Shown here piece after piece: positions 1-8,796 of a stretch of 27,423 bases of DNA. The stretch's first letter is position 1, and every line of letters starts with the position of its first letter. The notes under the pieces were generated by a model. The model did not search any database and was not told the DNA's origin. It worked only from the letters and a program-made list of their open reading frames with translations. A program made the translations under genes and the position numbers. This stretch comes from Prorocentrum cordatum (taxonomy: Eukaryota > Sar > Dinophyceae > Prorocentrales > Prorocentraceae), in assembly GCA_963575745.1 (NCBI GenBank), contig CAUYUJ010012692.1, positions 335,343 through 362,765 of the forward strand, in the 5' to 3' direction.

Positions 1-160
1 CTCCTGGCCTCTTGGGCGGTCCTGAGGCCATCCTGGGCCATCATGGGGCCATATTGGCTCGTAGCGAAGGCATGTTGAGCCGTCTTGGCGGCTTTGATGG
101 CCTCCCAGGTCCGTCTTGGAAGCCAGCATGGGCATGTTGGACGCCGTCTCCGTCTCTGAG
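1..160. repeat. Repeat A, copy 1 (about 155 bp unit)
   Basis: First of three copies of a unit that starts CTCCTGGCCTCTTGG, contains GGGCCATCATGGGGCCA, and ends TTGGACGCCGTCTCCGTC. The other copies start at 1084 and 1387. The copies differ by scattered substitutions and small indels, so they are old. Each copy leads into an 18-bp tandem array. The minus strand keeps an open frame across copies 2 and 3, but that frame is mostly Glu/Thr/Ser and Arg repeats and I do not accept it as a gene. Confidence 0.85.
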
Positions 161-372
161 GTTTCCTCCGTCTCCTCCGTTTCTGAGGTCTCCTCCGTTT
201 CTGGCCCCCCCCTTCCGTCTCTGAGGTCTCTGAGATCTCTTCCATCTCTGAGGTCTCCTCCGTCTCTGAGGTCTCTTCCGTCTCTGAGGTTTCTTCCGTC
301 TCTAAGGTCCCCTCCGTCTCTGAGGTCTCTTCCGTTTCTGAGGTCTCCTCCATCTCCTCCGTTTCCGTCTCC
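140..372. repeat. 18-bp tandem array (TCTGAGGTCTCCTCCGTC type)
   Basis: Degenerate tandem repeats of an 18-bp unit, TCTGAGGTCTCCTCCGTC and variants with CTTCCGT or GGTTTC. Because the period is a multiple of three, every frame gives a six-residue periodic peptide such as SEVSSV, which accounts for the long open frames here. The array merges into a TCC tract at its right end. Confidence 0.9.
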
Positions 373-421
373 TCCTCCCCCCCCATGTTCTTCCTCCTCC
401 TCCTCTTCCTCTTCCCCCTTC

Positions 422-454
<33 letters not shown>

Positions 455-525
455 ATCTCCTCCTCCTACCCCTCCTTCTCCTCTTCCTCCTTCTCCTCCT
501 CCTCCTCCTTCTCCTCTTGGTCCTC
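372..525. repeat. TCC/TTCC polypyrimidine microsatellite
   Basis: Nearly pure pyrimidine on the plus strand, made of TCC with CTT interruptions. It ends at the start of repeat B copy 1, as the tract at 1735-1868 ends at repeat B copy 2. Open frames across it give poly-Ser or poly-Leu and are artefacts. Confidence 0.95.
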
Positions 526-740
526 AACCAACGCTCTAGATGACAACCGTTGGGACATTCAGAGAATCCTCCGATTGCACCCCATGTGCGCACACTGGTG
601 TTGGGTGCAAGTCCGTGCGCAAGTGCGCCCGCGAGCTCAGAGAAGCGGCGTCTCCCAGAAGTTTCCCCCCAGAACGGCCGTTTCGTTCGAAGCATCCTCG
701 AACGAATGAGATGTTGAATCCTTGTGGTCAAGACGTCTTC
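526..740. repeat. Repeat B, copy 1 (about 200 bp, SINE-like in size)
   Basis: Begins CAACGCTCTAGATGACAACC and contains GGGTGCAAGTCCGTGCGCAA, then GCGCCCGCGAGCTCAGAGAA, and later CGGCCGTTTCGTTCGA. Two other copies lie at 1871-2085 and 2700-2868. The blocks TGCAAATCC/TGCAAGTCC and GCGAGCTCAGAGAAGCGGCG are the best conserved. There is no convincing coding capacity. Length and dispersal would fit a SINE or another non-autonomous element; a weak tRNA box-B-like match (GGTGCAAGTCC) is present but not decisive. Confidence 0.8.
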
Positions 741-960
741 TTGCAGAGAAGAGAACAAACCATGAGGCCCTCGCTAGAGACATCCTCTGAAAATGAGCTA
801 CGGAGTTCGCTCGCGAAAGGCAGCGACTCGTTGGCAACTGCCGTTTCGCATGAGACATCCTCGAACAATTGAAATGCTCAAGCCGTGTGGTTCAGACGTC
901 GTTCGTTAAAAATGAGGCTCTCGATAGAGACATCCTCGGAACACGGCACTCGCAGAATCT
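680..960. repeat. Divergent tandem subunits of about 70-90 bp with a GAGACATCCTCGAA core
   Basis: The core [T/C]GAGACATCCTCGAA or close variants recurs at about 687, 776, 849 and 919 (spacing 89, 73 and 70 bp), and again near 2037 and 2112 (75 bp). Between cores the units share AATGAG, GTGGTCAAGACGTC/GTGGTTCAGACGTC and CGTTAAAAATGAGG-type blocks. This is an old tandem array attached to the 3' side of repeat B. Confidence 0.7.
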
Positions 961-1083
961 TAGCTCGAGGTCCTGTCTCCTCCGTCGTTTCCGTCTTCTC
1001 CGTCTCTGAGGACTCCTCCGTCTCTGAGGTCTTCCGTCTCCTCCGTCATCTTCCTCCTTCTCCGTTTCCCCCTCTTCCTCCTT

Positions 1084-1246
1084 CTCCTGGCCTCTTGGGC
1101 GCGGTCCAGCGGCCGTCCTGGGCCATCATGGGGCCATCTTGGGTCGTAGTAAAGGCATGTTGAGCCGTCTTGGCGGCTGTGATGGCCGCACAGGTCCGTC
1201 TCGGAAGCCAGCATGGGCATGTTGGACGCCGTCTCCGTCTCTGAGG
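1084..1246. repeat. Repeat A, copy 2
   Basis: Second copy of the unit described for 1-160, with an inserted GC near its start (GGGCGCGGTCC) and several substitutions. It is followed by an 18-bp type array (about 1230-1375) but has no TCC tract or repeat B before copy 3 starts at 1387. Confidence 0.85.
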
Positions 1247-1375
1247 TCTCCCCTGTCTCCTCCGTCTCTGAGATCTCCTCCGTCTCTGAGGTTTCTGAGG
1301 TCTCGAGGACTCCCCCGTCTCTGAGGTCCCCTCCGTCTCTCCTCCGTCTCTCCGGCATCCTCCTCCTCTTTCCCC
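1230..1375. repeat. 18-bp type array after repeat A copy 2
   Basis: Short degenerate run of TCTGAGGTCTCCTCCGTC-type units between repeat A copies 2 and 3, same family as the arrays at 140-372 and 1540-1735. Confidence 0.8.
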
Positions 1376-1386
1376 TCGTCCTCATC

Positions 1387-1540
1387 CTCCTGGCCTCTTG
1401 GACGGTCCTGAGGCCATCCTGGGCCATCATGGGGCCACCTCGGATAGTGTTGAAGGCATCTTGAGCCGTCTTGGCGGCTTTGATGGCCTCCCAGGTCCGT
1501 CTTGGAAGCCATCATGGGCATGTTGGGCGCCTTCTCCGTC
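1387..1540. repeat. Repeat A, copy 3
   Basis: Third copy of the unit. It is closer to copy 1 than to copy 2 over the first 60 bp (GGTCCTGAGGCCATCCTGGG is shared with copy 1). It starts a second complete series of repeat A, 18-bp array, TCC tract, repeat B and ~75-bp subunits, offset about 1.35-1.39 kb from the first. Confidence 0.85.
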
Positions 1541-1735
1541 TCCTCCGTTTCTGTGATCTCCTCAGTCTCTGAGGTCTCCTCCGTCTCTGAGGTCTCTTCC
1601 GTCTCGAGGTCTCCTCCGTCTTTGAGGTCTCCTCCGTCTCTGAGGTTTCTGAGGTCTCTGAGGTCTCCTCCGTCTCTGAGGTCTCTTCCGTCTCTGAGGT
1701 CTCCTCCATCTCCTCCGTCTCCGTCTCCTCCTCCC
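1540..1735. repeat. 18-bp tandem array, second series
   Basis: TCTGAGGTCTCCTCCGTC-type units, same family as 140-372, passing into a purer TCC tract at its right end. Confidence 0.9.
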
Positions 1736-1868
1736 CTCCTCCTGTTCCTCCTCCTCCTCCTCCTCCTCCTCCTCCTCCTCCTTCTCCTCCTCCTCCTCCT
1801 CCTCCTCCTCTCCCTCCTCCTCTTCCTCCTCCCCCTCCTCCTCCTCCTCCTCCTCCTCCTCCTCCTCA
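1735..1868. repeat. (TCC)n microsatellite
   Basis: TCC repeats with few interruptions, ending at repeat B copy 2. Together with the GGA tract at 2133-2320 it forms an inverted pair of homopyrimidine and homopurine arms around repeat B copy 2. Confidence 0.95.
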
Positions 1869-1870
1869 GC

Positions 1871-2085
1871 CAACGCTCTACATGGCAACCGTCTGGACAA
1901 TTCGAGAATCCTCAGATGCACACCATGCGCGCACATTGGTGTTGGCTGCAAATCCGTGCGCAAGTGCGCCCGCGAGCTCAGAGAAGCGGCGCTTCCCGTT
2001 CTTGTCCGGAAAGGTTCCCCCAGAAACGGCCGTTTCGTTCGAGACATCCTCGAACAATTACGATATCGAAATCGTCTGTTTGAGA
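1871..2085. repeat. Repeat B, copy 2
   Basis: Begins CAACGCTCTACATGGCAACC, contains TGGCTGCAAATCCGTGCGCA and CTTGTCCGGAAAGGTTCCCC, and ends in the GAGACATCCTCGAA subunit near 2037. It is the most complete copy for comparison with 526-740 and 2700-2868. Confidence 0.8.
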
Positions 2086-2132
2086 CGCCATACGTTAAAA
2101 GTGATGTTTTCGTTCGAGTGATCCTCGAAAAC

Positions 2133-2150
2133 ACGAGGACGAGGAGGAGA

Positions 2151-2181
<31 letters not shown>

Positions 2182-2320
2182 GGGAAAGGAGGAGGAGGAG
2201 GAGGAAGAGGAGGAGGAGGAGAAGGAGGAGAAGGAGGAGGAGGAGGAGTTGGACGAGGAGTTGCAGGAGATGGAGGAGGAGTTAGAGGAGGAGGGGGACG
2301 AGGAGGAAGAGTACAACACG
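2133..2320. repeat. (GGA)n/(GAG)n homopurine tract
   Basis: Almost pure purine on the plus strand, GGA/GAG/GAAG repeats, opposite in strand polarity to the other large trinucleotide tracts of the window, which are TCC on the plus strand. Frames across it give Arg/Glu or Ser runs and are not genes. Confidence 0.95.
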
Positions 2321-2394
2321 CTTCCAGCGCATGAATGCCCATATAGAGCATACACCACGTAAACAAGACACCACTTACACTAAACATAAAGCGT

Positions 2395-2544
2395 ACGCAC
2401 ACCCTGCGCCGTTCCCGCCCGCCCGCGCGGCACACACACCGTACGCACACCGTACACACACACACACACACACACACAGCCCGCTCGCCAGGCACACACC
2501 CTGTATACGCCCGCGCACACACGCGCACACACAGGCGCGCACAG

Positions 2545-2588
<44 letters not shown>

Positions 2589-2650
2589 CACACACGCGCG
2601 CGCGCACACACACATACACACACGCGCGCATGCATATCCGCACACAAGCA
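2395..2650. repeat. (CA)n/(CG)n alternating purine-pyrimidine tract
   Basis: CACACA runs (notably about 2456-2478 and 2550-2590) mixed with CGCGCG and CATGCATA segments. It is alternating purine-pyrimidine over long stretches, which is Z-DNA-prone. Open frames reading His/Thr or Cys/Val repeats are artefacts. Confidence 0.95.
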
Positions 2651-2699
2651 TTGGCCATACGCAATACATGACCAAATCAACCGCAGGCAACCACAAAAC

Positions 2700-2868
2700 A
2701 CGAGCTACCAATGGCGACCATCTGGGCACTTACGGGAGCCCAGCGACTGCATCCATGTGCACGCATGCGCGTTGGTTGCAAATCCATGCGCGCGCGTGCG
2801 CACGCAAGCTCGAAGAAGCGGCGCTCCCCGTTCTTGTGCGGAAAGGTTCCCCCATCGTTTCGCCTCTT
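2700..2868. repeat. Repeat B, copy 3
   Basis: Contains ATGGCGACCATCTGGGCAC, TTGGTTGCAAATCCATGCGC and CGGAAAGGTTCCCCCATCG, aligning with 1871-2020. It lacks the downstream GAGACATCCTCGAA subunits and is preceded by CA repeats rather than TCC, so it is separate from the tandem series at 1-2130. Confidence 0.75.
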
Positions 2869-3840
2869 GTGCCTCCTCTTCCTCCCTCCAGCCGCTGCTC
2901 CCCATCTTTCACCTCATCATCCACTCCCTTTGCCCGCCTTCCCCATTCCTTTCCCCTCCCATCTTGCCGTCGAATGCACACTGTCCAGCGATGTTACCGA
3001 CACACGAAAAATATAGTTCGTTAGCGCGTGCCCGATACAATAGTGATTGTGCACGGCCGTTGCAGAGGAACAGACGTCGAATTGTCCTGTCACGCTGGTT
3101 CCGCTTGAGTATGTCAGCGGAGCAGTTGGTAAGGCTGTTGCCACCTCGCACTCCGCCTCTCCCCGGCTGGTGATGCCTCTGCATGGTGGTGTCCTTGTCC
3201 TCTCAGTGGGGAAGCAGGTAATTCTCATATGGGGGGTGGCTTTCGTCCAGGAGTGTGCAGGATGCTTCAGACCCTGGAGGGTTCCTTGTTTGATGAGGGC
3301 GGCGGTTACATCAACGACCAAGGCCCAAGTGGTGCTCCGCCGGGGTCTCAGAATCTGGATTCCTTGTCCAATGGTTCTTTCTCCAGTACCCTCACTGTAA
3401 GCAAGCTGTAGCAACCGGGGCAGCCCCTGTTCGCTGCAGTCCCCTCGCGCGTTCACGGCTGTATCGAGCAGCGCGAGGGTGCGCTGTGTTTTTTTTTCCG
3501 AAGGCCGTTGCCAGCGATTGCAAAGGAAATGGCGCGTGTCCTTGCTTGTCCGATCCCGCTGCTCGAGGAAAGAACGGACAAGGAGATTCTGGACAGGCAG
3601 CTCCAGGCGGCGCTGCGCCCGGGGGCGCGAGGGGGCGGGAGGTGAGGCTGGAGCTCAGCTTTCGGATAAGCAACACACGGTTGGCCCACGAACCCGGAAA
3701 GAGATGGTGAAGTGCGAGGCATGGACAAGTGCTAAGGCAGTTCATGTGTAGACCCCTCTCCGTCCGCGCACGTGCCTCTCACAATGATTTGCGTACCCCC
3801 CTCTTGGAAGATCTTCTCTTGGAATCCCCCGACCATCCCT
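2869..3840. other. No recognisable feature
   Basis: About 970 bp of mixed composition. The longest open frames (117 aa at 3047-3400 on the plus strand; 179 aa at 2917-3456 on the minus strand) have no motif I recognise and no biased composition. A T-run lies near 3489. I see no RNA gene or repeat here. Confidence 0.5.
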
Positions 3841-3985
3841 CCTCCATCCCCCTCCTCGCCTATCCTCCTCATCCTCCTCCCCCCTCTCCTCCTCCTCCTC
3901 CTCCTCCTCCTCCTCCTCCTCCTCCTCCTCCTCCTCCTCCTCCTCCTCCTCCTCCGCCTCCGCCTCCGCCTCCTCCTCCTCTAGG
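3840..3985. repeat. (TCC)n/(CTC)n microsatellite at the 3' end of element 1
   Basis: Pure CTC/TCC repeats from about 3886, ending as CCGCCTCCGCCTCCGCC then CTCCTCCTCT. Element 1 (minus strand) has its last stop codon at 3990-3992, directly beside the tract, so on the element's sense strand the coding sequence runs into (GGA)n within a few bases. The 10-mer CTCCTCCGCC at 3948-3957 recurs at 9926-9935, right after the assembly gap at the element's other end. Confidence 0.95.
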
Positions 3986-3989
3986 TCCT

Positions 3990-5104
3990 CTAGGTCCTTG
4001 GCGCACCATGTCCCGCTGCTGCAACACATGGCACAAAAACTGGGGTAATAAACCACGCACGGCACTTAGGGAAGGGGTCACTCTCTCCTAAGGGGGAAAG
4101 ATCGTCCGAATTCCACCCCCGTAGAAGTGTCCACCCCTCCTTTGAGGAGGCCAAGTGATTGAGACGCACCCTTATTCCGAGGCCCTCCGTTGCAGGCCCT
4201 GGCGAGGAGGACCACCTTGTGCCGAACGCCCCACAGAGACTGCACCACACTCGGCCTCCTTCTCCGCTCCAAAGTCTGTGGGGGGGGTGGGCCAAGCGCG
4301 CTGTTCTGGGGAGGCCAGTACACGGAAACGCCGCTATGGCGCCTCTCGGCCAATCACGAATTCCACAGATCACACAAGCGGATCTCTTGCCCGCTCGAAC
4401 AATCTCATGTCCATTTGCCTCGGACACAAGCTCCAACACCTCAGGTGTTTTGTACCGCTTCGCGCGGACCTTGTCGGCATCATTGAAATTCAGCTTGGAC
4501 AGAGCTCCCCCGACCCCCGCAACCAAGACGGCACGGCCCCGCACCTGGAAATCCAGGGCTTTCAGCTCATTCAGCAGCTGCGGAGGGACAGGGTGCATCT
4601 TGGCTCCTAGCTTGGCTAGACGGTCTGCTTCTCGGCTGCCTCTCCAGGCCCACCAAGCACATCCCTGAGCAGACGCCTTAGCCCAAGACTGGTGGCTGCG
4701 AATTTTCTCGACGGTGACAGGCGCAGTTAAATCTTCACACTTGCGGAAAATCTCGCGCCAGACCTCGGCGTACGCAACATTGTCCACGGTCTGGCCGACC
4801 CCTGCATTCCAGGTATCGACGACCATCTTACAATCGCACACAACATGCACAGGCTCCACCCCCACATTCCTGAGAAGCATGAGGAGGGCGTACACTTCGG
4901 CACACCCCGACTGCTGGATAGGGTGGGGCAGGGGTCCGTATAGGGCCCCGTCCCACCCCCCGTGGCGGTCGACCTGGACAATTCCCCAACCAGCACGCTC
5001 CAAAGCAAGACCTCCAGGGGAAAGGGCCGAGCCATCGATAGCGACATTGCCACGGAAAACACCGTAGGGAGGCAAAACGCTCCAAACTTGAGCCTCGTCC
5101 TGAC
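3990..5104 (-). pseudogene. Element 1 ORF2, RNase H and C-terminal CxxC domain
   Basis: The frame carries an RNase H domain with the four acidic residues visible: D in VAIDGSAL, E in GCAEVYALL, D in VVCDCKMVVD and D in SREADRLAKLGA, plus the conserved His in EKIRSHQS. RNase H degrades the RNA strand of the RNA/DNA hybrid during reverse transcription. After it come about 200 residues with two CxxC pairs (CVICG, then CSLCGAFG about 40 residues later). I do not assign these to a named family, but elements 2 and 3 have similar pairs in the same place. The frame is separated from the RT frame by a shift at the C8 tract (sense strand) at 5105-5112; no start codon is expected because this is the tail of ORF2. 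Confidence 0.85.
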
Positions 5105-6952
5105 GGGGGGGGCCTCAAAAGCAAGGCTGGTGACCAAGCATCTGGCGGTACCGATGTCGTAAGACGGTGCTTGCTGGAAATCTTTGATGGCCTCAGGCAC
5201 GTCCATCTCACGGCGGGTCATCCAGGTCGCAGGGCAATCGACGAACCTGTGCTTGGGCGTGCCCAAGTCGCCGCAAAACTTGCACTTGGGGCATAACGCC
5301 CTCCTATCTCGGAAGAGGATGCTCTGCGTCGGGAAGCCGCCCGACACACACCCTGACAGAAACGCAGCGCTCGCCACCTGGCTACGGGAACGAAGCTGCC
5401 CCAGGACCTCAATGATGGGCCCCAGGCGAGGGGCGCCCGATAGCACACTCCCGTGAAAGCTGGTGCCCTCCAAATTCTTCTGCAAAGCCAACTTGAGGAC
5501 CAGGGTTTTAAGAGACCTCTTTTCCAGATACCCGAAGTCAAACAACATGCCCCTGGAGCCCTTCCAAACCACAGGATGGCTAGCAGACCAGCCCATACGC
5601 AATAAAGTACAGTACACAACACCCCCAGGACCGCGAACCTGATTACAGTCAAACCCTGGGGCCTTCTGGGCAGCCTCAAAGATGCTCGTGAGGAGACTGC
5701 GGGGCAGCCACTTCTCACGCCAAGCTTGCACCCAGGACTGGAGGGGAAGTAAGTTGGCCTGGTAGGTAGGGTCGAGGGTCGGGTCCGCGCACAGTTGGAA
5801 CTCCAAGGTCCTCGATCGGCCTCGAGAAACTCCAAGCGTACTTCTAGCAATCACCGATCGTATCTGCCTGAGCCTTTTTCTGGATACTCCGTGTACCCTC
5901 GCGCCATACATACCAGCGGGGAGACCTCCAGTCTTCACAATACGCTTGGCACCGATGGCAGCCGAGCTGAGGGCACGGAAACGGTGAGCTCGAGGCTGCA
6001 GCTTTCCAATGCGACCAAGATGCACCCTAGCACTAGCCCTGCCTTTCACCTTGAAATCCACCCCCAGGTTTTTCGTGGACTGGCTGTGCCTAAACTTCCA
6101 CCTCTTCAACTTGACCGATATTTCCTTCGCTACCCAACCGTGCGTAGCTACCACTACACCCTTGGTTCTGGGCGCGATCAGGCACATCCGCTCGAGCTGC
6201 TGGCAGAGGAAGAAACTGGCGAGGCCTAGACCATTGGCAACTGTCTTGCCTTTCCCCGCCATGCACAGGGCGATGCCATCCACCACGTTAAAGATTCTGA
6301 CAAAACGAAACGCGTCCGCAAGCACGTCGAGAGGGCCAAGGAGGAAGACTTTCAGGAGGGTGGTAGCGAACGCGCAACCCGCCGGGATAGCCTGAACCGC
6401 GAACACCCCACGAGAACACATCTTCCCCAGGAGGACGCGCCGTTGGCCCCGATAGACCGTCAGAAGACAACGGAGAATAAAAACGTTGAAACCGTGTTTG
6501 ATGGCAGCCCTGACCAAGAGGATGCGTGCCACTTTTTCATAAGCTTTGGTGAGGTCGAGGAGGGAGGACGCGAACGACATGCCTGTGTTCTGCGCAAACT
6601 CACCCATGGCCGACTGCTCCCAGACCGCCCGCTCGCACGAACGGCCAGCACTGCCATAGAAATACTCTCGTTGGTGGTCACGCTCCCAGGAAACAGCGGC
6701 CCGACGAAGCATCCGAGACATCACCCGAACAAACGCCGAGAGCAGCCCGATAGACCTGCGACCCCCATCAGGTTTTTCAATCATCGCCACCAGAATGATC
6801 TTCATCTGACTGGGAACGTGACCGAGCCGAAGAATAGCCTTCCAGAGACCTGCCAGAGCGAGCAAACAGTCGTCGCTGACCAGAAGAAGATCCCTCGGGT
6901 GGACGTTGTCGCTGCCCAGGGCGGCCCTGGTCTTAAACTTCCGGCAACGCAC
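4727..6952 (-). pseudogene. Element 1 ORF2, reverse transcriptase and Cys/His finger
   Basis: A 741-codon open frame with non-LTR reverse transcriptase motifs in order: GSDNVHPRDLL (about residues 13-23), IEKPDGGRRSIGLLS (58-72), motif A with catalytic D133 in LLDLTKAYEKV, motif B AGCAFATTLL (191-200), and motif C at 221-228 reading FNVVDGIA. The usual motif C is [FYN]VDD, so the second catalytic Asp is Gly (codon GGC at 6275-6277), which should abolish polymerisation. Downstream is a Cys/His finger, CPKCKFCG then HRFVDCP. The first codon listed is TTG inside ORF2 and is not a true start; the upstream frame joins near 6950. The last part of this frame, below about 5105, is out of phase with RNase H and is not meaningful. 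Confidence 0.88.
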
Positions 6953-7850
6953 GCGCGGATCGCGGCTGGGTCGAACTCCCAGTCCAACATTCCGCTAGAT
7001 TCCTCATCACTAATGCTGGCGGCGTGGTCATTTAGAGCCTCGAGTGGGTCCTCATCAGGAACATCCCCCCTGGAGTATTCCATATCCCCTCCCACTCCGA
7101 GGTTAAATCGCCTAAAACTTCCTGCGGGCCAGGAGGGGCCTGTCCTGGGGTCGAGGGCTTCGAAGGGACCCAGCCAGTAGGGGCCTTGGCGTAGCGGCGC
7201 CCTACCCCCCCCCCCCCCCGTTTTTGACGGCTTCTTTGACCCAGCTCCTCCAGGCAGACTGACGCGACGAAACCTGCACGCGCTCGAGCCTGTCGGCGAC
7301 GCGCCCTGCGTCTGTCGCCCAGTGGTAGAGCTCCTGAGCAGAGGCGTCCTGCAGCACGGCTCGAGAAGGCTGCCAGGAAATCCACTCCTGGCAGTTCCTA
7401 AGGGTGGGAGGGCCTCGGACGATATTGTTAATGATACACTGGGTATCACTCCCCAGCCAAGACACCCCCTTGTTTCTTATATAATGCAGCTCCAGGATCC
7501 AAATATGGAGGGAACGCCACCCCCTGGCCAGAGCACACCCTACAGGATACGGACCCCCAGTGGTCTGAATCTCGGGAACGGACTGGATTTTCGGACCCTG
7601 GACCTTGCCGCGGCATTGATCCCCGAGCTCCTGGTCCAGACAGAAGACCCTGCACATTTCGTCCTCGTATAACCCCAAGAACTCGGAGAAAAACAGCTGG
7701 AGCCTGTGAACGCCAGGCGCTTCTTCGAGGCGAGCAGCGAGCGTGCCCCAGTCCACCGGCGACGCCGGAGGCCCGAAGGGAAGCTCAGCTCGATCCCGGG
7801 GAAAACTCTTGGGGCTGAACAGGCGCGGCACCTCAGGCATCACGGCCTTG
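6950..7850 (-). pseudogene. Element 1 ORF2, linker between endonuclease and RT
   Basis: About 900 bp of ORF2 joining the endonuclease to the RT. It reads in two frames that change at a run of 15 C on the plus strand (7205-7219): RVQVSSRQSAWRSWVKEAVK before it, and later GDMEYSRGDVPDEDPLEAL, EESSGMLDWEFDPAAIRA after it. The second frame shifts again near 6945-6955 to enter the RT frame. No enzymatic motif is expected or seen. Confidence 0.65.
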
Positions 7851-8530
7851 TGACGCATCACGAGCTGCACGGCCCAGTGCGGCTTCCGGGTAGAGACTCG
7901 ACTGCGACGGACTGAGGTGACAGAATTGGCCAACCCAGGCGAGACCAAGAAATAGTCAAGAACTTTCCAGACTTTACCACATCTGCACGTAGGAAGAGAA
8001 GGCGCACATATCGTAGCTCGAAGACGAGATTCCCACCCGCACTCACGAAGGGCTCGGGGGGGTACAGTTCCAGTCTCCACCTATGACGCACGGTAATCTC
8101 CACCCATGCAGCAGTTCCCCTAGCCTGGCTAAAAGATGAGACCCCTCAGGCCCCAAGGCCATTCTCCCCGTCGGAAGGTAAAGTGAAACAGCTAGGAATC
8201 CCCCAGGGACATACGCACTGACCCAGCATATGTGGACCCTGTGGGGGCTCGGAAGGCGTGGATAATTAGCCCCAGGCGGCAGGCTCATCCCGAACGATCG
8301 ACGACATCCGACACCGACACCATTCGAAAGCCCGCCGTCCTGGGCAACAACAGAGGGCCTCAGGCTGCACTGCCAGCCTAAGGACGCCAATCTATATTCA
8401 GCCTCTTTAATCTGGAACTGAGCTCGACCGATCTCCTGAGTCAAAACGACATCGGCCCGAGATTCAGCAGCCAAAAACCGACAAAGAGGCCCCCAACCCG
8501 ATGAGCTTGCAGTCTCAATCACAAACTCGC
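7850..8530 (-). pseudogene. Element 1 ORF2, APE-like (EEP) endonuclease
   Basis: Endonuclease/exonuclease/phosphatase-type domain that would nick the genomic target. Visible motifs: ADVVLTQEIG with the metal-binding Glu, DGGLSNGVGVGCRR, VSAYVPGGFLAVSLYLPTG, and CVIGGDWNCTPP with the catalytic Asp/Asn. After a frameshift at the G7 run 8056-8062 (C7 in sense) the domain continues as KVWKVLDYFLVSPGL, containing the DYF motif, and TRKPHWAVQLVM with the likely catalytic His. All core residues are present, so only the frameshift disables it. Confidence 0.85.
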
Positions 8531-8619
8531 TTCTGCGCTTCGCTGCCTGCAACTTAGGAGGAGGGGAAGGAGGAGGAGGACAAGGGGGAAGGATGCAGGC
8601 AGCTGGGCGCAGGCACTGG

Positions 8620-8796
8620 TCAAACTCGCGATGGGCTCTCGCCCGTGGCCGCCAGGGCTGCCTTGGCACGCGCCAGGGCATCAGGGGCAGGCGCCTCAGT
8701 AGACGGAGAGGCCACACCGCCGCCGTCGGAGAACGCCTGCTTCTCCACGGCCACGTCCTCGGGGACCTTCTGCTCACAGCGGACGCCATCGCCTCC
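8620..8796 (-). pseudogene. Element 1, probable ORF1 tail beyond an in-frame TGA
   Basis: After the TGA at 8797-8799 the ORF1 frame continues for 58 codons with coding-like composition (EKQAFSDGGGVASPSTEAP, DALARAKAALAATGESPS) before another TGA at 8620-8622. This suggests that the first TGA is a nonsense mutation, or a read-through site, and that ORF1 was originally longer. An alternative is that ORF2 starts here: an ATG at 8789 or 8681 is in frame with the endonuclease. Confidence 0.45.

Noticed and set aside
116-709. Ser/Pro/Leu-rich proteins encoded by the left repeats
   Set aside because: The open frames follow 18-bp and 3-bp periodic DNA; all frames are open and none has non-repetitive coding sequence.
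960-1521. Minus-strand Glu/Thr/Ser and Arg-rich proteins over repeat A
   Set aside because: They are open because of repeat periodicity and copy-to-copy similarity; there is no recognisable domain.
2058-3173. His/Thr or Cys/Val-rich proteins over the CA repeats
   Set aside because: Translation of alternating dinucleotide repeats.
2917-3456. 179-aa minus-strand protein
   Set aside because: No motif, no supporting context, and an equally long frame on the other strand; length is within expectation for GC-rich DNA.
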